From the NCBI RefSeq assembly GCF_036543075.1, contig NZ_JAZHPF010000027.1, positions 1 through 43,064 of the forward strand: DNA of 43,064 bases, written 5' to 3'. A model generated the notes under the pieces. That model was not told where the DNA came from. It was given only the letters and a program-made list of their open reading frames with translations, and searched no databases. This DNA comes from Deinococcus sp. YIM 134068. GTDB taxonomy: Bacteria > Deinococcota > Deinococci > Deinococcales > Deinococcaceae. Shown one piece after another: positions 1-10,552 of this stretch. Both the position numbers and the translations under genes were made by a program. The number at the start of each line of letters is the position of its first letter. The first letter of the stretch is position 1.

Positions 1-3
1 ACA

Positions 4-25
4 CCCAGGCTCCGCAGAACCTGGG
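4..25. terminator. Possible stem-loop at window edge
   Basis: Arms CCCAGG (4-9) and CCTGGG (20-25) enclose a 10-nt loop. This could be the end of a transcription unit lying outside the window. There is no clear T-run, so the call is weak. Confidence 0.2.
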
Positions 26-72
26 CGTGAACAACGCTATTTCTCGCACACCTCTTCGCTTGTCATGCTCCG

Positions 73-103
<31 letters not shown>

Positions 104-167
104 TCACGCCCGATCTTGTCAACACCCAACCCCGGCCCAGGCCCAGGGGGCGTGGTACGCTCCGGCC

Positions 168-842
168 ATGCGGGTCATGGTGGTGTTTTTTGCGCGTCTG
201 CAACGGGAAGCCGGGCTGGAGACGGCCACGCTCGACGTGGCGGAGGGCGCGACGGTTCGGGACCTGGCAACGCGGGTGGAGGCGCAACATGGCCTGAGCC
301 TGCGCGGATGCATGGCGGCGGTCAACGAGGTGTACGCGACGCCGGACCAGACGCTAAGGCCCGACGACGAGGTGGCCTTCCTTCCGCCGGTGGCGGGCGG
401 CACGGACGACGAAACCCGGTGTGAGGTGGTGGACCAGCCCCTTCTCCTCTCCGAGGCCGACGCTTTCCTCGTCCGGCCCGAGCACGGCGCGCAGGCGTAC
501 TTCGTGGGCACGGTACGCTCTCCCAACAAGGGCAAGCGGGTGGATTCCATCGAGTACGAAGGGTTCGCGCCGATGGCCGAGCGAGTGATGCGGGAGGCGG
601 CCAAGCAGGCCCGCCAGCGCTGGGGTGAGATGCGGGTCGTCGTCCAACACAGGGTGGGCCGCCTGCTTCCGGGGGAGGCGAGCATCCTGATCGGCGTGGC
701 GAGTCCGCATCGGCGTGCGGCACTGGAGGCGTGCGACTTCCTGATCGAACACCTCAAAGTCCACCTTCCCGTCTGGAAGCATGAGGCCGACGAGGACGGC
801 GAGCATTGGGTGGACGGTCAGACGGGCCATCCCACGTTGTAG
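168..842 (+). CDS. MoaD-MoaE fusion, molybdopterin synthase
   Basis: Both subunits of molybdopterin synthase lie in one 224-residue chain. The complex inserts two sulfurs into precursor Z (cPMP) to make molybdopterin. Residues 1-78 are a MoaD ubiquitin-like domain ending in the diglycine VAGG. Residues from about 85 are MoaE: the GTVRSPNKGK stretch, HRVGRL, and the catalytic lysine pair in LKVHLPVWKHE. The ATG at 168 was chosen because domain homology begins there, although the frame stays open up to position 27. Free MoaD needs a C-terminal diglycine for thiocarboxylation, whereas here it is internal. By analogy with mycobacterial MoaX, a fused MoaD-MoaE reported to be processed after the diglycine, cleavage is inferred but not visible. 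The gene converges on the prsW-like gene. Confidence 0.93.
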   Translation: MRVMVVFFARLQREAGLETATLDVAEGATVRDLATRVEAQHGLSLRGCMAAVNEVYATPDQTLRPDDEVAFLPPVAGGTDDETRCEVVDQPLLLSEADAFLVRPEHGAQAYFVGTVRSPNKGKRVDSIEYEGFAPMAERVMREAAKQARQRWGEMRVVVQHRVGRLLPGEASILIGVASPHRRAALEACDFLIEHLKVHLPVWKHEADEDGEHWVDGQTGHPTL

Positions 843-856
843 CTCCTACACAGGAG

Positions 857-1522
857 TCACTGGGGCGGACGCGGATTGGTGCGGGCGTGTTCCTCGAAAT
901 GCAGATAATACCGCCGTGTCAGGACGACCATCAGAACGACGACCACGCCCAGCACGGCGAGTTGCGGCCAGCCCGCCCCCCCGGTCACGAGGCCGTTGAA
1001 GACGAAGTGCAGCGCCACGCTCAGGAGCAGCCCGCGCGAGCGCCACCAGTGGCTCGCGTACTCGCCGCCGCGCAGGTGACGGCTCCCGAGGGAATAGCCC
1101 TGCGGGGCGCTGAACAGGGCGTGGGCGAGCGTGGTGAGCAGGGCGTGCCAGGTGGCGGCGTGGGTGCCGAAGCCCAGGGTGTAGGTGACGTTCTCCATCA
1201 GGGCGAAGCCCAGCGCAGCGGTCACGGCGTACACGAGGCCGTCCATCGGCTCGTCGAAGGCCCGCTCGGTGACGACGGTGCTCGCCGCGAGGAACTTGGT
1301 GGCCTCCTCCACCACCGCCGCAAGGAGCAGGACAAAGGCGGCCACGCCCAGCCGCTGAAAGCTGGCCTCGAAGGCGGCGGAGACGGCCCACGCCACCATG
1401 CCCCAGCCGAAGGTCCGGGCGAGGAGCCACGGCGGCTCGGGGTGACGGTCGCGGCGCACGAAGAACCACAGCCATCCGAACGTCAGCACCACGGACGCGG
1501 CGAGCGGAAGAGCGAGGGCCAC
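857..1522 (-). CDS. PrsW-family intramembrane metalloprotease
   Basis: This 221-residue, mostly hydrophobic protein has about six membrane segments. It carries the PrsW signature: an EEATK motif in one helix, FALMENVTY in the next, and later histidines in HALLTTLAHALF and ALHFVFN. These are the presumed metal-binding and catalytic positions of the family. In Bacillus, PrsW cleaves the anti-sigma factor RsiW. Other members have unknown substrates, and no sigma/anti-sigma pair is present in this window. It lies 10 nt downstream of ruvC on the same strand, so the two are probably co-transcribed. Confidence 0.85.
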   Translation of the reverse strand: MALALPLAASVVLTFGWLWFFVRRDRHPEPPWLLARTFGWGMVAWAVSAAFEASFQRLGVAAFVLLLAAVVEEATKFLAASTVVTERAFDEPMDGLVYAVTAALGFALMENVTYTLGFGTHAATWHALLTTLAHALFSAPQGYSLGSRHLRGGEYASHWWRSRGLLLSVALHFVFNGLVTGGAGWPQLAVLGVVVVLMVVLTRRYYLHFEEHARTNPRPPQ

Positions 1523-1532
1523 GCGGGAAGGC

Positions 1533-2045
1533 CTACGTGCGCGCGAGCCGGGGGCGGGAGCGCGAGGCGGCGGCCAGCATGGGCTGGTGCGCGAGGTGGG
1601 TCAGCGCGAGGGCGAGCGCGTCGGCGGCGTGGTTGTTGAACAGCTCGCCGAGGCCGAGGGACGCCCTGACCATATAGATGACCTGTTCCTTGTCCGCACG
1701 GCCCGTGCCCACGAGCGAGCGTTTGACCTGCATGGGGCCGTAGGCGTGAATGGGCACGCCCGCCTGCGCGCACGCGAGCTGCACCACGCCGAACGCCTGC
1801 CCGACCTTGAAGGCCACGTCCGCTTGCCGCCGCAGAATCTGGTTCTCGATGGCGACCGCCTGCGGCTGGTACTCGGCGAGCAGGCGCGACACTTCCTCGT
1901 GGATGTATTGGAGGCGGCGGGGCATCACCCACGCGCTCTCGGTGGTGAGGCAGACGTGATGGAGGTGCCGGGCCTTGCGGATGTCCCCCTCGACGAGGCC
2001 CAGGCCGAGGTTCGCCAGGCCGGGGTCCACGCCGAGCACAATCAT
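1533..2045 (-). CDS. ruvC: Holliday junction resolvase RuvC
   Basis: RuvC is an endonuclease that nicks Holliday junctions symmetrically during recombination repair. The 170-residue length is typical. The N-terminal VDPG motif supplies Asp7. IENQ supplies Glu67. The C-terminal HAADALALAL supplies His139 and Asp142, matching the Asp-Glu-His-Asp site known for Thermus RuvC rather than the all-acidic E. coli site. The ATG at 2045 was chosen because MIVLGVDPG is the canonical start of the family. A longer in-frame extension overlapping the HesB gene is not used. A PrsW-like gene follows after 10 nt. Confidence 0.97.
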   Translation of the reverse strand: MIVLGVDPGLANLGLGLVEGDIRKARHLHHVCLTTESAWVMPRRLQYIHEEVSRLLAEYQPQAVAIENQILRRQADVAFKVGQAFGVVQLACAQAGVPIHAYGPMQVKRSLVGTGRADKEQVIYMVRASLGLGELFNNHAADALALALTHLAHQPMLAAASRSRPRLART

Positions 2046-2116
2046 GCGGGCAGAATAGCAAGCCCAGGCCGACGCACACGGGCAAATCCGACGCGGGGAC
2101 TGTCCATCGTCCTTCG

Positions 2117-2147
2117 CTGGCGGCTGGCGGCTGGCGGCTGGCCGCTC
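2117..2147. repeat. Heptad array a (CTGGCGG type)
   Basis: Four consecutive 7-nt units, CTGGCGG three times and CTGGCCG once, lie between ruvC and the HesB-type gene. This is one of fourteen period-7 arrays in the window. All lie outside coding sequence. Confidence 0.8.
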
Positions 2148-2163
2148 CTCCCGGCCAAAGTCC

Positions 2164-2202
2164 AAAAAGCAACCGCCCGGCGACTGACACCGGGCAGCTT
2201 GC
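2164..2202 (-). terminator. Intrinsic terminator of the HesB/ErpA gene
   Basis: Read on the minus strand, the stem GCCCGG/CCGGGC (2190-2195 with 2175-2180) is extended by an outer GCAA/TTGC pair. It is followed at once by five T residues (the complement of 2164-2168). It begins 11 nt after the stop codon of the HesB-type gene and is the clearest rho-independent terminator in the window. Confidence 0.75.
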
Positions 2203-2212
2203 AGGAAAAGTC

Positions 2213-2635
<423 letters not shown>

Positions 2636-2775
2636 GCGTGAAGCGTAACACCATTGGGGAAAGGAAAAAGTGCCCCGGAGGCAAACTTCGACACCTGCAT
2701 AGCCAGCCCTCCCGCCCCCCTTCCATGAACGTCTTCACTTACATTGCTTGAGCGTGGGCGTATTAAGATAGTGGC

Positions 2776-3024
<249 letters not shown>

Positions 3025-3044
3025 GACCGACTTGCTCTGATTCC

Positions 3045-3073
3045 AGAACATCCTGGAGACCACCGGATGTTCT
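3045..3073 (+). terminator. Stem-loop after probable ddrH
   Basis: A perfect 9-bp stem, AGAACATCC (3045-3053) with GGATGTTCT (3065-3073), has an 11-nt loop and starts 20 nt after the stop of the small gene. A strong T-run is lacking, so it may terminate poorly or serve to stabilise the mRNA end. Confidence 0.45.
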
Positions 3074-3116
3074 TCCATCGCCGCCAGCCGGTCCTTGTTG
3101 CTGCTCGCTCCGCTCG

Positions 3117-3136
3117 GTTGATTCTCACGAATCAAC
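3117..3136. repeat. 8-bp inverted repeat in ddrH-manA gap
   Basis: GTTGATTC (3117-3124) and GAATCAAC (3129-3136) form a perfect 8-bp stem with the tetraloop TCAC. There is no T-run. It could be an operator or an RNA hairpin. It is the second perfect stem in this 219-bp gap. Confidence 0.45.
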
Positions 3137-3155
3137 ACAGGTTGGTGTGAGTTCA

Positions 3156-3175
3156 CCCTCCCCCACCCCACCCCC
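3156..3175 (-). other. Potential G-quadruplex upstream of manA
   Basis: Four C-runs (3156-3158, 3160-3164, 3166-3169, 3171-3175) separated by single bases give a four-run G motif on the minus strand, the template strand for manA. It sits about 70-90 bp upstream of the manA start. Folding is inferred from the pattern only. Confidence 0.45.
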
Positions 3176-3243
3176 AGTCCATGAGGCGAGGGGTGGGGTG
3201 TTGCTTGTGGGAGCGCCCGGCGCGCTCTGGCATCATGGGCGGC

Positions 3244-4179
<936 letters not shown>

Positions 4180-4217
4180 CAGGCACCGTTTGGACCTTCC
4201 CTCTCGGCCAACCGCTC

Positions 4218-5585
4218 TCAAGGCAACGAGCGGTTCTGGTCCTGCGTCAACGTCGGGGCGGTGGCGAGGGCGTGAAGGCCGAGGTTGAGGAGGGTGTCCT
4301 GGCCGCGCGTGAGCAGCCGCACGTCGTTCTCGGTCTGGTCGAGGACTACGTTGGGCGTGATCTGGGTGGGGTAGGGCCAACCGTCGGGCTTGGCGTAGTT
4401 GATGATGGTGAGCTGGAGGGCGGCGTCCTCGCCCACCGGGAAGACGCGCGTGGCCGTGTTGCCTACGCCCGCCGTCGCCTCGCCGATGATGGGGGCGCGT
4501 CCGGCGTACTGAACCTCGTAGGCGAAGAACTCGCTGCACGACGCGCTGCCCTCGTCCACGAGGACGGCGAGCGGCCCGGTCCAGAGCTGGGGACTGCGGA
4601 CCCCGCCGAGGCTGCGGCCATCCTCCAGCCGGGCACCCCGGCCCACGCGGGTGGAGGCTTCCCCGTTTGCGCCCCGCGCGACGCGCGTGAAGGCGGGCAC
4701 GAAGGCGCTCACCGAGCTGTCGCACTCGGAGAGGCTGCCGCCCGTGTTGCCGCGCAGGTCCACGATCATGCCTGCCGCGCCGCGCAGCCGCGCCTCGGCC
4801 ACGAGTTCGTGAACGCGCTGGGCGATGCCGCCGCCCGACAGGAAGGTGGGAATCCGCAGGACCGCCACGTTCCCCTGCGGCCCCGCGAAGCTCAGCCGGG
4901 GCAGGTCGCGGGTGGAGCTGTCGCGCGACGTGAGGGAGACGGTGAGCGGCTGGCCCGCCCGCTCGACCCCCAACGCGACCGTGCGGCCCGCGATCCGCGC
5001 CTCGCGCAGCCCGGCGAAGGTGTACGGCTGGCCGTCGAGGGTGAGCAGCACGTCGCCACGCACCAGCCCCGCCTCCTCGGCGGCACTCTGGGGCACGATC
5101 TCCAGCACCACCCGGTTCTCGCCATCCAGGCGGGCGAGCTTGACCCCGAACTGCCGCCGGTTGCCGCCCGTCGCGCTCGCCACGAAGTCGCGGAAGTCCT
5201 CCGGCGTCTGGAAGAAGCTGTGCTCGTCGCCGAGGGCGGTGAGTTCGGCCTCAATGACCGGATACGCCTTCTCGGCAGGGCAGGTCGTCGGCGTTGGAGC
5301 ACACACGGCGTCGAGCCGGGCCTGATACTCGCGCCCCAGCGCCACCCGGTCCACGGTAGACAGGCCGCCGTATTCCTTCTGGATGAGCAGGTTGACCTGC
5401 TCGAAGGTCGCCTGGGCGGGCGAGACGGCGGACGGGGCGACGGGGTTGACCTGTGCCGGGTTGACCTGCGCCGGGCTGACCTGCGCTCCGGCACCCTTCC
5501 CCAGCGGTCCGGTCGTCAGCACGGTTGCGGCAGCGAGGAACACGGACAGGTGAGAGGCCGCGCGGCGGCGTGGGGAAGCAGTCAT
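4218..5585 (-). CDS. Secreted S41-family (tail-specific) protease
   Basis: This is an exported serine protease of the CtpA/tricorn-core family. The start ATG at 5585 follows a strong GGGAGGGGA ribosome site and begins a signal peptide (MTASPRRRAASHLSVFLAAA). A short linker after it repeats PAQVNPAQVNP. Next come the N-terminal helical region with GDEHSFF, a PDZ-like segment (IVPQSAAEEAGLVRGDVLLTL) and the catalytic domain with the nucleophile in DEGSASCSEFF. The general-base lysine of CtpA-type enzymes, normally in a GKG motif downstream, is absent; the matching stretch reads TAGVGNT. A tricorn-like Ser-His arrangement using the His of DEHS is plausible. The substrate is unknown. Confidence 0.85.
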   Translation of the reverse strand: MTASPRRRAASHLSVFLAAATVLTTGPLGKGAGAQVSPAQVNPAQVNPVAPSAVSPAQATFEQVNLLIQKEYGGLSTVDRVALGREYQARLDAVCAPTPTTCPAEKAYPVIEAELTALGDEHSFFQTPEDFRDFVASATGGNRRQFGVKLARLDGENRVVLEIVPQSAAEEAGLVRGDVLLTLDGQPYTFAGLREARIAGRTVALGVERAGQPLTVSLTSRDSSTRDLPRLSFAGPQGNVAVLRIPTFLSGGGIAQRVHELVAEARLRGAAGMIVDLRGNTGGSLSECDSSVSAFVPAFTRVARGANGEASTRVGRGARLEDGRSLGGVRSPQLWTGPLAVLVDEGSASCSEFFAYEVQYAGRAPIIGEATAGVGNTATRVFPVGEDAALQLTIINYAKPDGWPYPTQITPNVVLDQTENDVRLLTRGQDTLLNLGLHALATAPTLTQDQNRSLP

Positions 5586-5656
5586 TTCCCCTCCCATTCT
5601 GCCCCTGACAGATGGGAAGTTGGTGGGCCGAAAATGCCGCACCCGTCACAAAAAAT

Positions 5657-5678
5657 GGGCGGGGGGTGGGGGGACGGG
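5657..5678 (+). other. Potential G-quadruplex upstream of S41 protease
   Basis: Four G-runs (5657-5659, 5661-5666, 5668-5673, 5676-5678) have 1-2-nt loops. It lies on the plus strand, the template for the minus-strand S41 gene, 72-93 bp upstream of its ATG. It is pattern-based only. Confidence 0.5.
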
Positions 5679-5683
5679 AGGCA

Positions 5684-5719
5684 GTCAGCCGTCAGCCATC
5701 AGCTTTCAGCAGTCAGCTT
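5684..5719. repeat. Heptad array b (TCAGC type)
   Basis: Five 7-nt units run in a row: GTCAGCC, GTCAGCC, ATCAGCT, TTCAGCA, GTCAGCT. TCAGC is constant and the flanking two bases vary. Intergenic. Confidence 0.85.
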
Positions 5720-5932
5720 GCGGTGGGCGGGTCCTGCACATCTTCAGAACTGGAATAGAGGTCTTGCCCCGACGAACCTTGCAGCACCGGGAGTCCGGTT
5801 GAGAAGAGTGTCTCTGGGTAAGGGAGCGAGTGGAACTGGCCTCAGAGCTTCCCCTCTGCTCGGCAACTCTCCGGGTTTGGAGGGGAAACCATCCTCACAA
5901 GCACGAACGCCGAACTTCTGATCGGACCCTGG

Positions 5933-5966
5933 GAGCTGACGGCTGATCGCTGAAAGCTGACCGCTC
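5933..5966. repeat. Heptad array c (GCTGA type)
   Basis: Units GAGCTGA, CGGCTGA, TCGCTGA, AAGCTGA and CCGCTCC repeat every 7 nt. These are the inverse of the TCAGC units of array b. The array ends at the stop codon of the M20 gene. Confidence 0.85.
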
Positions 5967-7052
5967 CTACGCCACCGGACGCCGCTGATACAGGTCCACC
6001 ACACGGCGCAGAAAGCGCAGGCCGGGCGCGAGGCTGCTCGCCTGAACCCACTCGTCCTCGCGGTGGGCGTTGCCGCCCCGGTAGACGCCGACGGCGATGG
6101 CGGGCAGCGCGTGGGGAACGGCGGCATTGGCGTCCGTGCTGCTGGACGCGAGGCGGAGGTCGGCGCGGTGTTCGAGGGCGGCGTCGCGGGCAAGGTCGAG
6201 CAGCGGCTCGGCCCCGAGGTCTCCGCCGGGGCGGTCGCCCACCCGTTCCAGATGGAGGCTGACCCCCACCTCACGGGCCGCCGCGTGCAGGGCCGCCTGC
6301 GCCCGCGCGTCGAGGTCGGCGAGGGCCTGCGGGTCGAGCGAGCGCAGGTCGAGGAGAAGTTCGGCGCTGCCCGCGATGGAGTTGACGCTCGTGCCGCCCG
6401 AGGCGAGGCCCACGTTGAGGGTCGTGCGGGGCGAGAGCGGGCGGTGCAGGGCGTACAGGGCGCTGATCGCCACCCCCAGCGCGTGCAGGGCGCTCGGGGC
6501 CTGATCGCCCCACGAGTGCCCACCCGGTCCCTGAAAGACCGCCCGGTAGCGCCGTACCCCCACCGCCCGCGTCACCGCCACGCCCAGATACCCGTCCACC
6601 GCGATGAAGGCCCCGAGGCTGGGGCGGTGCCGGGCGAGAAGGTGCTTGGCCCCGCGCAGGTCGCCCAGCCCCTCCTCGCCCACGTTGGCGGCGACCCACA
6701 GCGGGCGCTGAAGCTGTCCCTCGTGGCCGCGCAGGTCGCGCAGCAGCGCCGTTACGACCGAGAGGCTGGCGCTGTTGTCTCCCACGCCGGGGCCGACGAG
6801 CCGCCCGCGTTCCTCACGCACCGTCACGTCCGTGCCCCGCGCGAACACCGTGTCGAGGTGCGCGGCGAGGAGCAGGGCGGGCCGCCCCTGGGTGCCGGGC
6901 GGGGTGATGCGGGTGAGGACGTTGCCCACCTCGTCGCGCTCGGTGTGGTAGCCGAGGCCCTCCCACAGCCGCGCCATGAGGTCCGCCCTCTCCTCCTCCT
7001 CGAAGGTCGGGGCGGGCGTCTGCGCGATGCGCGCGAGGTACGAGAGGGGCAT
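5967..7052 (-). CDS. M20-family metallopeptidase (PepT/CPG2-like)
   Basis: This is a cytoplasmic co-catalytic zinc peptidase of 361 residues, likely an aminopeptidase or deacylase on small peptides. The motif order is typical: AAHLDTVF (His and Asp ligands), GVGDNSA (bridging Asp), NVGEEGLG (catalytic Glu pair), a dimerisation domain around GPGGHSWGD, STDANAA, and the C-terminal GGNAHREDEWV histidine. The motifs resemble PepT-like M20 proteins, but the substrate cannot be told from sequence. The start at 7052 gives the family-typical MPLSYLARIAQTPAPTFEE. No partner gene is adjacent. Confidence 0.9.
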   Translation of the reverse strand: MPLSYLARIAQTPAPTFEEEERADLMARLWEGLGYHTERDEVGNVLTRITPPGTQGRPALLLAAHLDTVFARGTDVTVREERGRLVGPGVGDNSASLSVVTALLRDLRGHEGQLQRPLWVAANVGEEGLGDLRGAKHLLARHRPSLGAFIAVDGYLGVAVTRAVGVRRYRAVFQGPGGHSWGDQAPSALHALGVAISALYALHRPLSPRTTLNVGLASGGTSVNSIAGSAELLLDLRSLDPQALADLDARAQAALHAAAREVGVSLHLERVGDRPGGDLGAEPLLDLARDAALEHRADLRLASSSTDANAAVPHALPAIAVGVYRGGNAHREDEWVQASSLAPGLRFLRRVVDLYQRRPVA

Positions 7053-7132
7053 TGGGGGCGATTCTAGCGGGTCGGGTGCGGGGGCAATTGCGCGAAGGGT
7101 TCACAGTCGGGCTTGAGGGTTGGGGAGAGGTT

Positions 7133-7159
7133 GGTCGCCGGTTCCCAGCCGCCAGCGGG
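7133..7159. repeat. Heptad array d (degenerate)
   Basis: On the minus strand it reads CTGGCGG, CTGGGAA, CCGGCGA, a worn version of the CTGG-type heptads elsewhere in the window. Confidence 0.45.
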
Positions 7160-7227
7160 ATTTGGAAGTCCGTTTGCTTGCAAGGGGGAAGCGAGGGGTC
7201 GTCGGACTATGTTCCGGGCACCCATGC

Positions 7228-7275
7228 CCGCTCACCCCCTCTCCTGCGGAGCTGTACCAGTCCCAGCCTCCCCCA
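7228..7275 (+). repeat. C-rich intergenic repeat, partial copy
   Basis: It starts with CTCACCCCCTC, the core of the hairpin repeat family also seen at 7310-7395, 16262-16330 and 27318-27405. The rest of the unit diverges, so it is given low confidence as a member. Confidence 0.35.
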
Positions 7276-7309
7276 GGGGTCGTCCGATGTGTCCTGCGGG
7301 TTCAGGGGA

Positions 7310-7395
7310 AGGCACGTTTTTGTCGTCTAACAGCAGGATGAGCGGTGCTCTTCACCCCTCTCCCCGGCCTTCTCCCGCAGGGGGTGCAAAACATA
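7310..7395 (+). repeat. C-rich hairpin repeat, copy 1
   Basis: The segment runs from GTTTTTGTCGTCT through GAGCGGTGCTCTTCACCCC to a CTCCCGCAGGGGG hairpin. It aligns by eye over about 75 bp with copy 2 (27318-27405) with only short gaps. Both copies are intergenic. Confidence 0.6.
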
Positions 7396-7552
7396 CGTCT
7401 GGCGCGTGTGGTTCCTATTGCACATCAGGAGTTCAGGGGGGAGGGGCAGAAGAAATCCTGCTCCGCCCTCCTGTGGTCTTCCCCACGCAGCTTCCACGGC
7501 GAACGCCCCCAGCCGCGCGGACCGGGGGCGTGATCTTGCTTGTTTTCTCAGT

Positions 7553-7981
7553 CTAGCGGCGTAGCATTCGGCTGCCGATCATTCCAGCCAGACCGATGAG
7601 ACCCGCCTTGACCATCGGGTTGCTCAGCGCCCCACCCTGGCCGAAGGCGGCCTCCAACGGGCTGCGGCCACCCTGCTGCATGGGGGCCTGCGCGGTGCGG
7701 GTGTAGGCGTCGATCAGGTCGTCGTCGTCGTCGTGACGCACGTTCTGCACCGGGTTGTAGGGACTCTGCACGATGGCCTCGCCCATCTGTCGGCGCTGGT
7801 CCTGCGGCATCTGTCCGAAGTACTCCTGCATGATCTGGCGGCGCTCCTCGGGGGAGGCGTTCTGCATGTAGTCCTGAATGTACGCGGCGGCCTCCTGCGG
7901 GCTGACCGTTCCGTCCATGTTGGTGTCGCGGGGGTCGAGGCGGGCCATCTGCTCGTGGCGGTCACGTTGCTGGAAGAACAT
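7553..7981 (-). CDS. Small protein with one EF-hand motif
   Basis: This 142-residue protein has one calcium-binding loop near the N-terminus ([16 protein letters not shown]: Asp, Asp, Asn, Asp, Gly, Glu in EF-hand positions). A charged helical region rich in Gln, Arg and Met follows, then an acidic run of five Asp, and a hydrophobic C-terminal helix ending in MLRR. The ATG at 7981 has an AGGAGG ribosome site 8 nt upstream. Single EF-hands often act in dimers. The C-terminal segment suggests weak membrane association. Function unknown. It is divergent from the CbiX gene. Confidence 0.75.
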   Translation of the reverse strand: MFFQQRDRHEQMARLDPRDTNMDGTVSPQEAAAYIQDYMQNASPEERRQIMQEYFGQMPQDQRRQMGEAIVQSPYNPVQNVRHDDDDDLIDAYTRTAQAPMQQGGRSPLEAAFGQGGALSNPMVKAGLIGLAGMIGSRMLRR

Positions 7982-8051
7982 GGGAAGACCTCCTGAAGAG
8001 TCGGGGATGAAGAGTGCGGACGCCTCCCAACCTCGCACCCTTCCCCCCAGC

Positions 8052-8067
8052 GTGTGTGAGGACACAC
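8052..8067. promoter_or_regulatory. Inverted repeat in EF-hand/CbiX divergent gap
   Basis: GTGTGT (8052-8057) and ACACAC (8062-8067) flank GAGG, about midway between two divergent genes. The location suits an operator, but no regulator was identified. Confidence 0.35.
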
Positions 8068-8147
8068 TTCAGGGCGATTTATGCCGGACCGGAGACGGAG
8101 GGACGCGGGACAATCGCGCGCCCCGAGCGGCGTTAGATTGCACTCAT

Positions 8148-9563
<1,416 letters not shown>

Positions 9564-9569
9564 GAGGCG

Positions 9570-9600
9570 GTCCGTGGTCCGTGGGGAGTGGTGAGTGGAG
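9570..9600. repeat. Heptad array e (GTGG type)
   Basis: Units GTCCGTG, GTCCGTG, GGGAGTG, GTGAGTG repeat every 7 nt, 6 nt after the stop of the CbiX gene. Confidence 0.75.
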
Positions 9601-9663
9601 GGGTCGGCCTGTGCTGAGACCCCAGCGTTGCGGGCACGCGGCGCAAGTGCCACATGGCCCCAA

Positions 9664-9695
9664 CCCACTCCCCACTGACTACTCACCACTCACCC
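9664..9695. repeat. Heptad array f (CCACT type)
   Basis: Units CCCACTC, CCCACTG, ACTACTC, ACCACTC. This is the approximate inverse of array e, 64 bp away; together they could pair as a long hairpin between the two genes. Confidence 0.75.
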
Positions 9696-9715
9696 GCAGG
9701 TGAGACAATCCTCCC

Positions 9716-10510
9716 ATGACCGTCCCGCAGTCCCCCCGTCCCGTCACCACTCCCCGCTCCGGGGTGCCCAAGACCGTCTGGGACCTCGTGTTCACCCTGA
9801 TCATCCCCATCCTGATCCTGAGTCCGAACATCCTGGGCAGCGGCATCAGCGTGGCGGAGTTGCTGGGCGGCGGCACGGGCGGGAACATCCGGGCCTACGT
9901 GGTCGCGGCGCTCATCCCGGTCGTGTACGTGCTCGTGGACCTGTTCGTGAACCGCAACGTCAGCCCGGTGGCGATCATCGGCGGGGCGGGGGCGATCTTT
10001 TCGGGGGCGCTCGCCTTCTGGTACGTGGACGGCTTCTGGTACGCGATCAAGGACAGCGCCCGCTCGTACCTGACGGGCATTCTCTTCCTCATCAGCGCGG
10101 CGACGAGCGTGCCCCTCTTCCGCGTCTTCCTCGACGCCGCCTCCATCGGTGAGAAGCCGGAGGACCGCGCCGCCACGCAACAGGCCATGCGCGACCCGCA
10201 GGTTCACCGTGCCCTCGCCCTCGGTACCGTCGCCTTCGCGGTCGTGGACCTCGTGGGCGGTGTGGTGAACAGCATCGTCAACTACGGGCGGGTGACGGCC
10301 CGTTTCGGCACCGACACCTTCAACGCGCAGGTGGCCGAGGTGAACGCCATCATGCGGATTCCCGCCCTCGTCATCAGCCTCGTCGGCGTGGGCCTCGCGC
10401 TGTGGCTCGTGCAGGGCGCGGTGCGGCGCCGCTACGGGGACGGCGCGAGCCTCTTCGAGCCAGCCAAGCTGGCGGCGCGGATGCGGGAGCGGGGAGAAAT
10501 TGGCGCATAA
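9716..10510 (+). CDS. VC0807-like integral membrane protein
   Basis: A 264-residue membrane protein with about six hydrophobic segments: IIPILILSPNIL, VVAALIPVVYVLVDL, an AIIGGAGAIFSGALAFW segment, one in the LTGILFLISAATSV area, one after DPQVHRALALG, and a last one before the basic C-terminus. The pattern matches the uncharacterised VC0807 family (about 220-250 residues, some annotated as septation-like). No catalytic motif is evident. Function unknown. It is the last gene of normal high GC before the AT-rich island. Confidence 0.7.
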   Translation: MTVPQSPRPVTTPRSGVPKTVWDLVFTLIIPILILSPNILGSGISVAELLGGGTGGNIRAYVVAALIPVVYVLVDLFVNRNVSPVAIIGGAGAIFSGALAFWYVDGFWYAIKDSARSYLTGILFLISAATSVPLFRVFLDAASIGEKPEDRAATQQAMRDPQVHRALALGTVAFAVVDLVGGVVNSIVNYGRVTARFGTDTFNAQVAEVNAIMRIPALVISLVGVGLALWLVQGAVRRRYGDGASLFEPAKLAARMRERGEIGA

Positions 10511-10552
10511 GGGCTGTGAGTTATAAAGATCACAGACACACAGCGGGAACTT

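Larger units (their letters stand above)
5586..5966. other. Intergenic region, 381 bp, repeats at both ends
   Basis: No gene is supported here. The region holds a G-quadruplex-like motif (5657-5678), a heptad array (5684-5719) and a second heptad array (5933-5966) abutting the stop of the M20 gene. The two arrays are roughly inverted relative to each other (TCAGC units, then GCTGA units). In the middle (5725-5930) I see no structure beyond average composition. The S41 promoter is presumably in the first part but is not obvious. Confidence 0.6.
7053..7552. other. Intergenic region, 500 bp, repeat-rich
   Basis: No credible gene was found; the open frames here lack coding bias and family motifs. 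The region holds a degenerate heptad array (7133-7159) and at least two members of a C-rich hairpin repeat family (around 7228-7275 and 7310-7395). The second shows clear resemblance to 27318-27405. The last 100 bp before the EF-hand gene's stop has no obvious terminator. Confidence 0.55.

Noticed and set aside
2700..2775. Radiation/desiccation response motif upstream of probable ddrH
   Set aside because: No 17-bp palindrome close to the known consensus was found; the best candidate matches only its first few bases.
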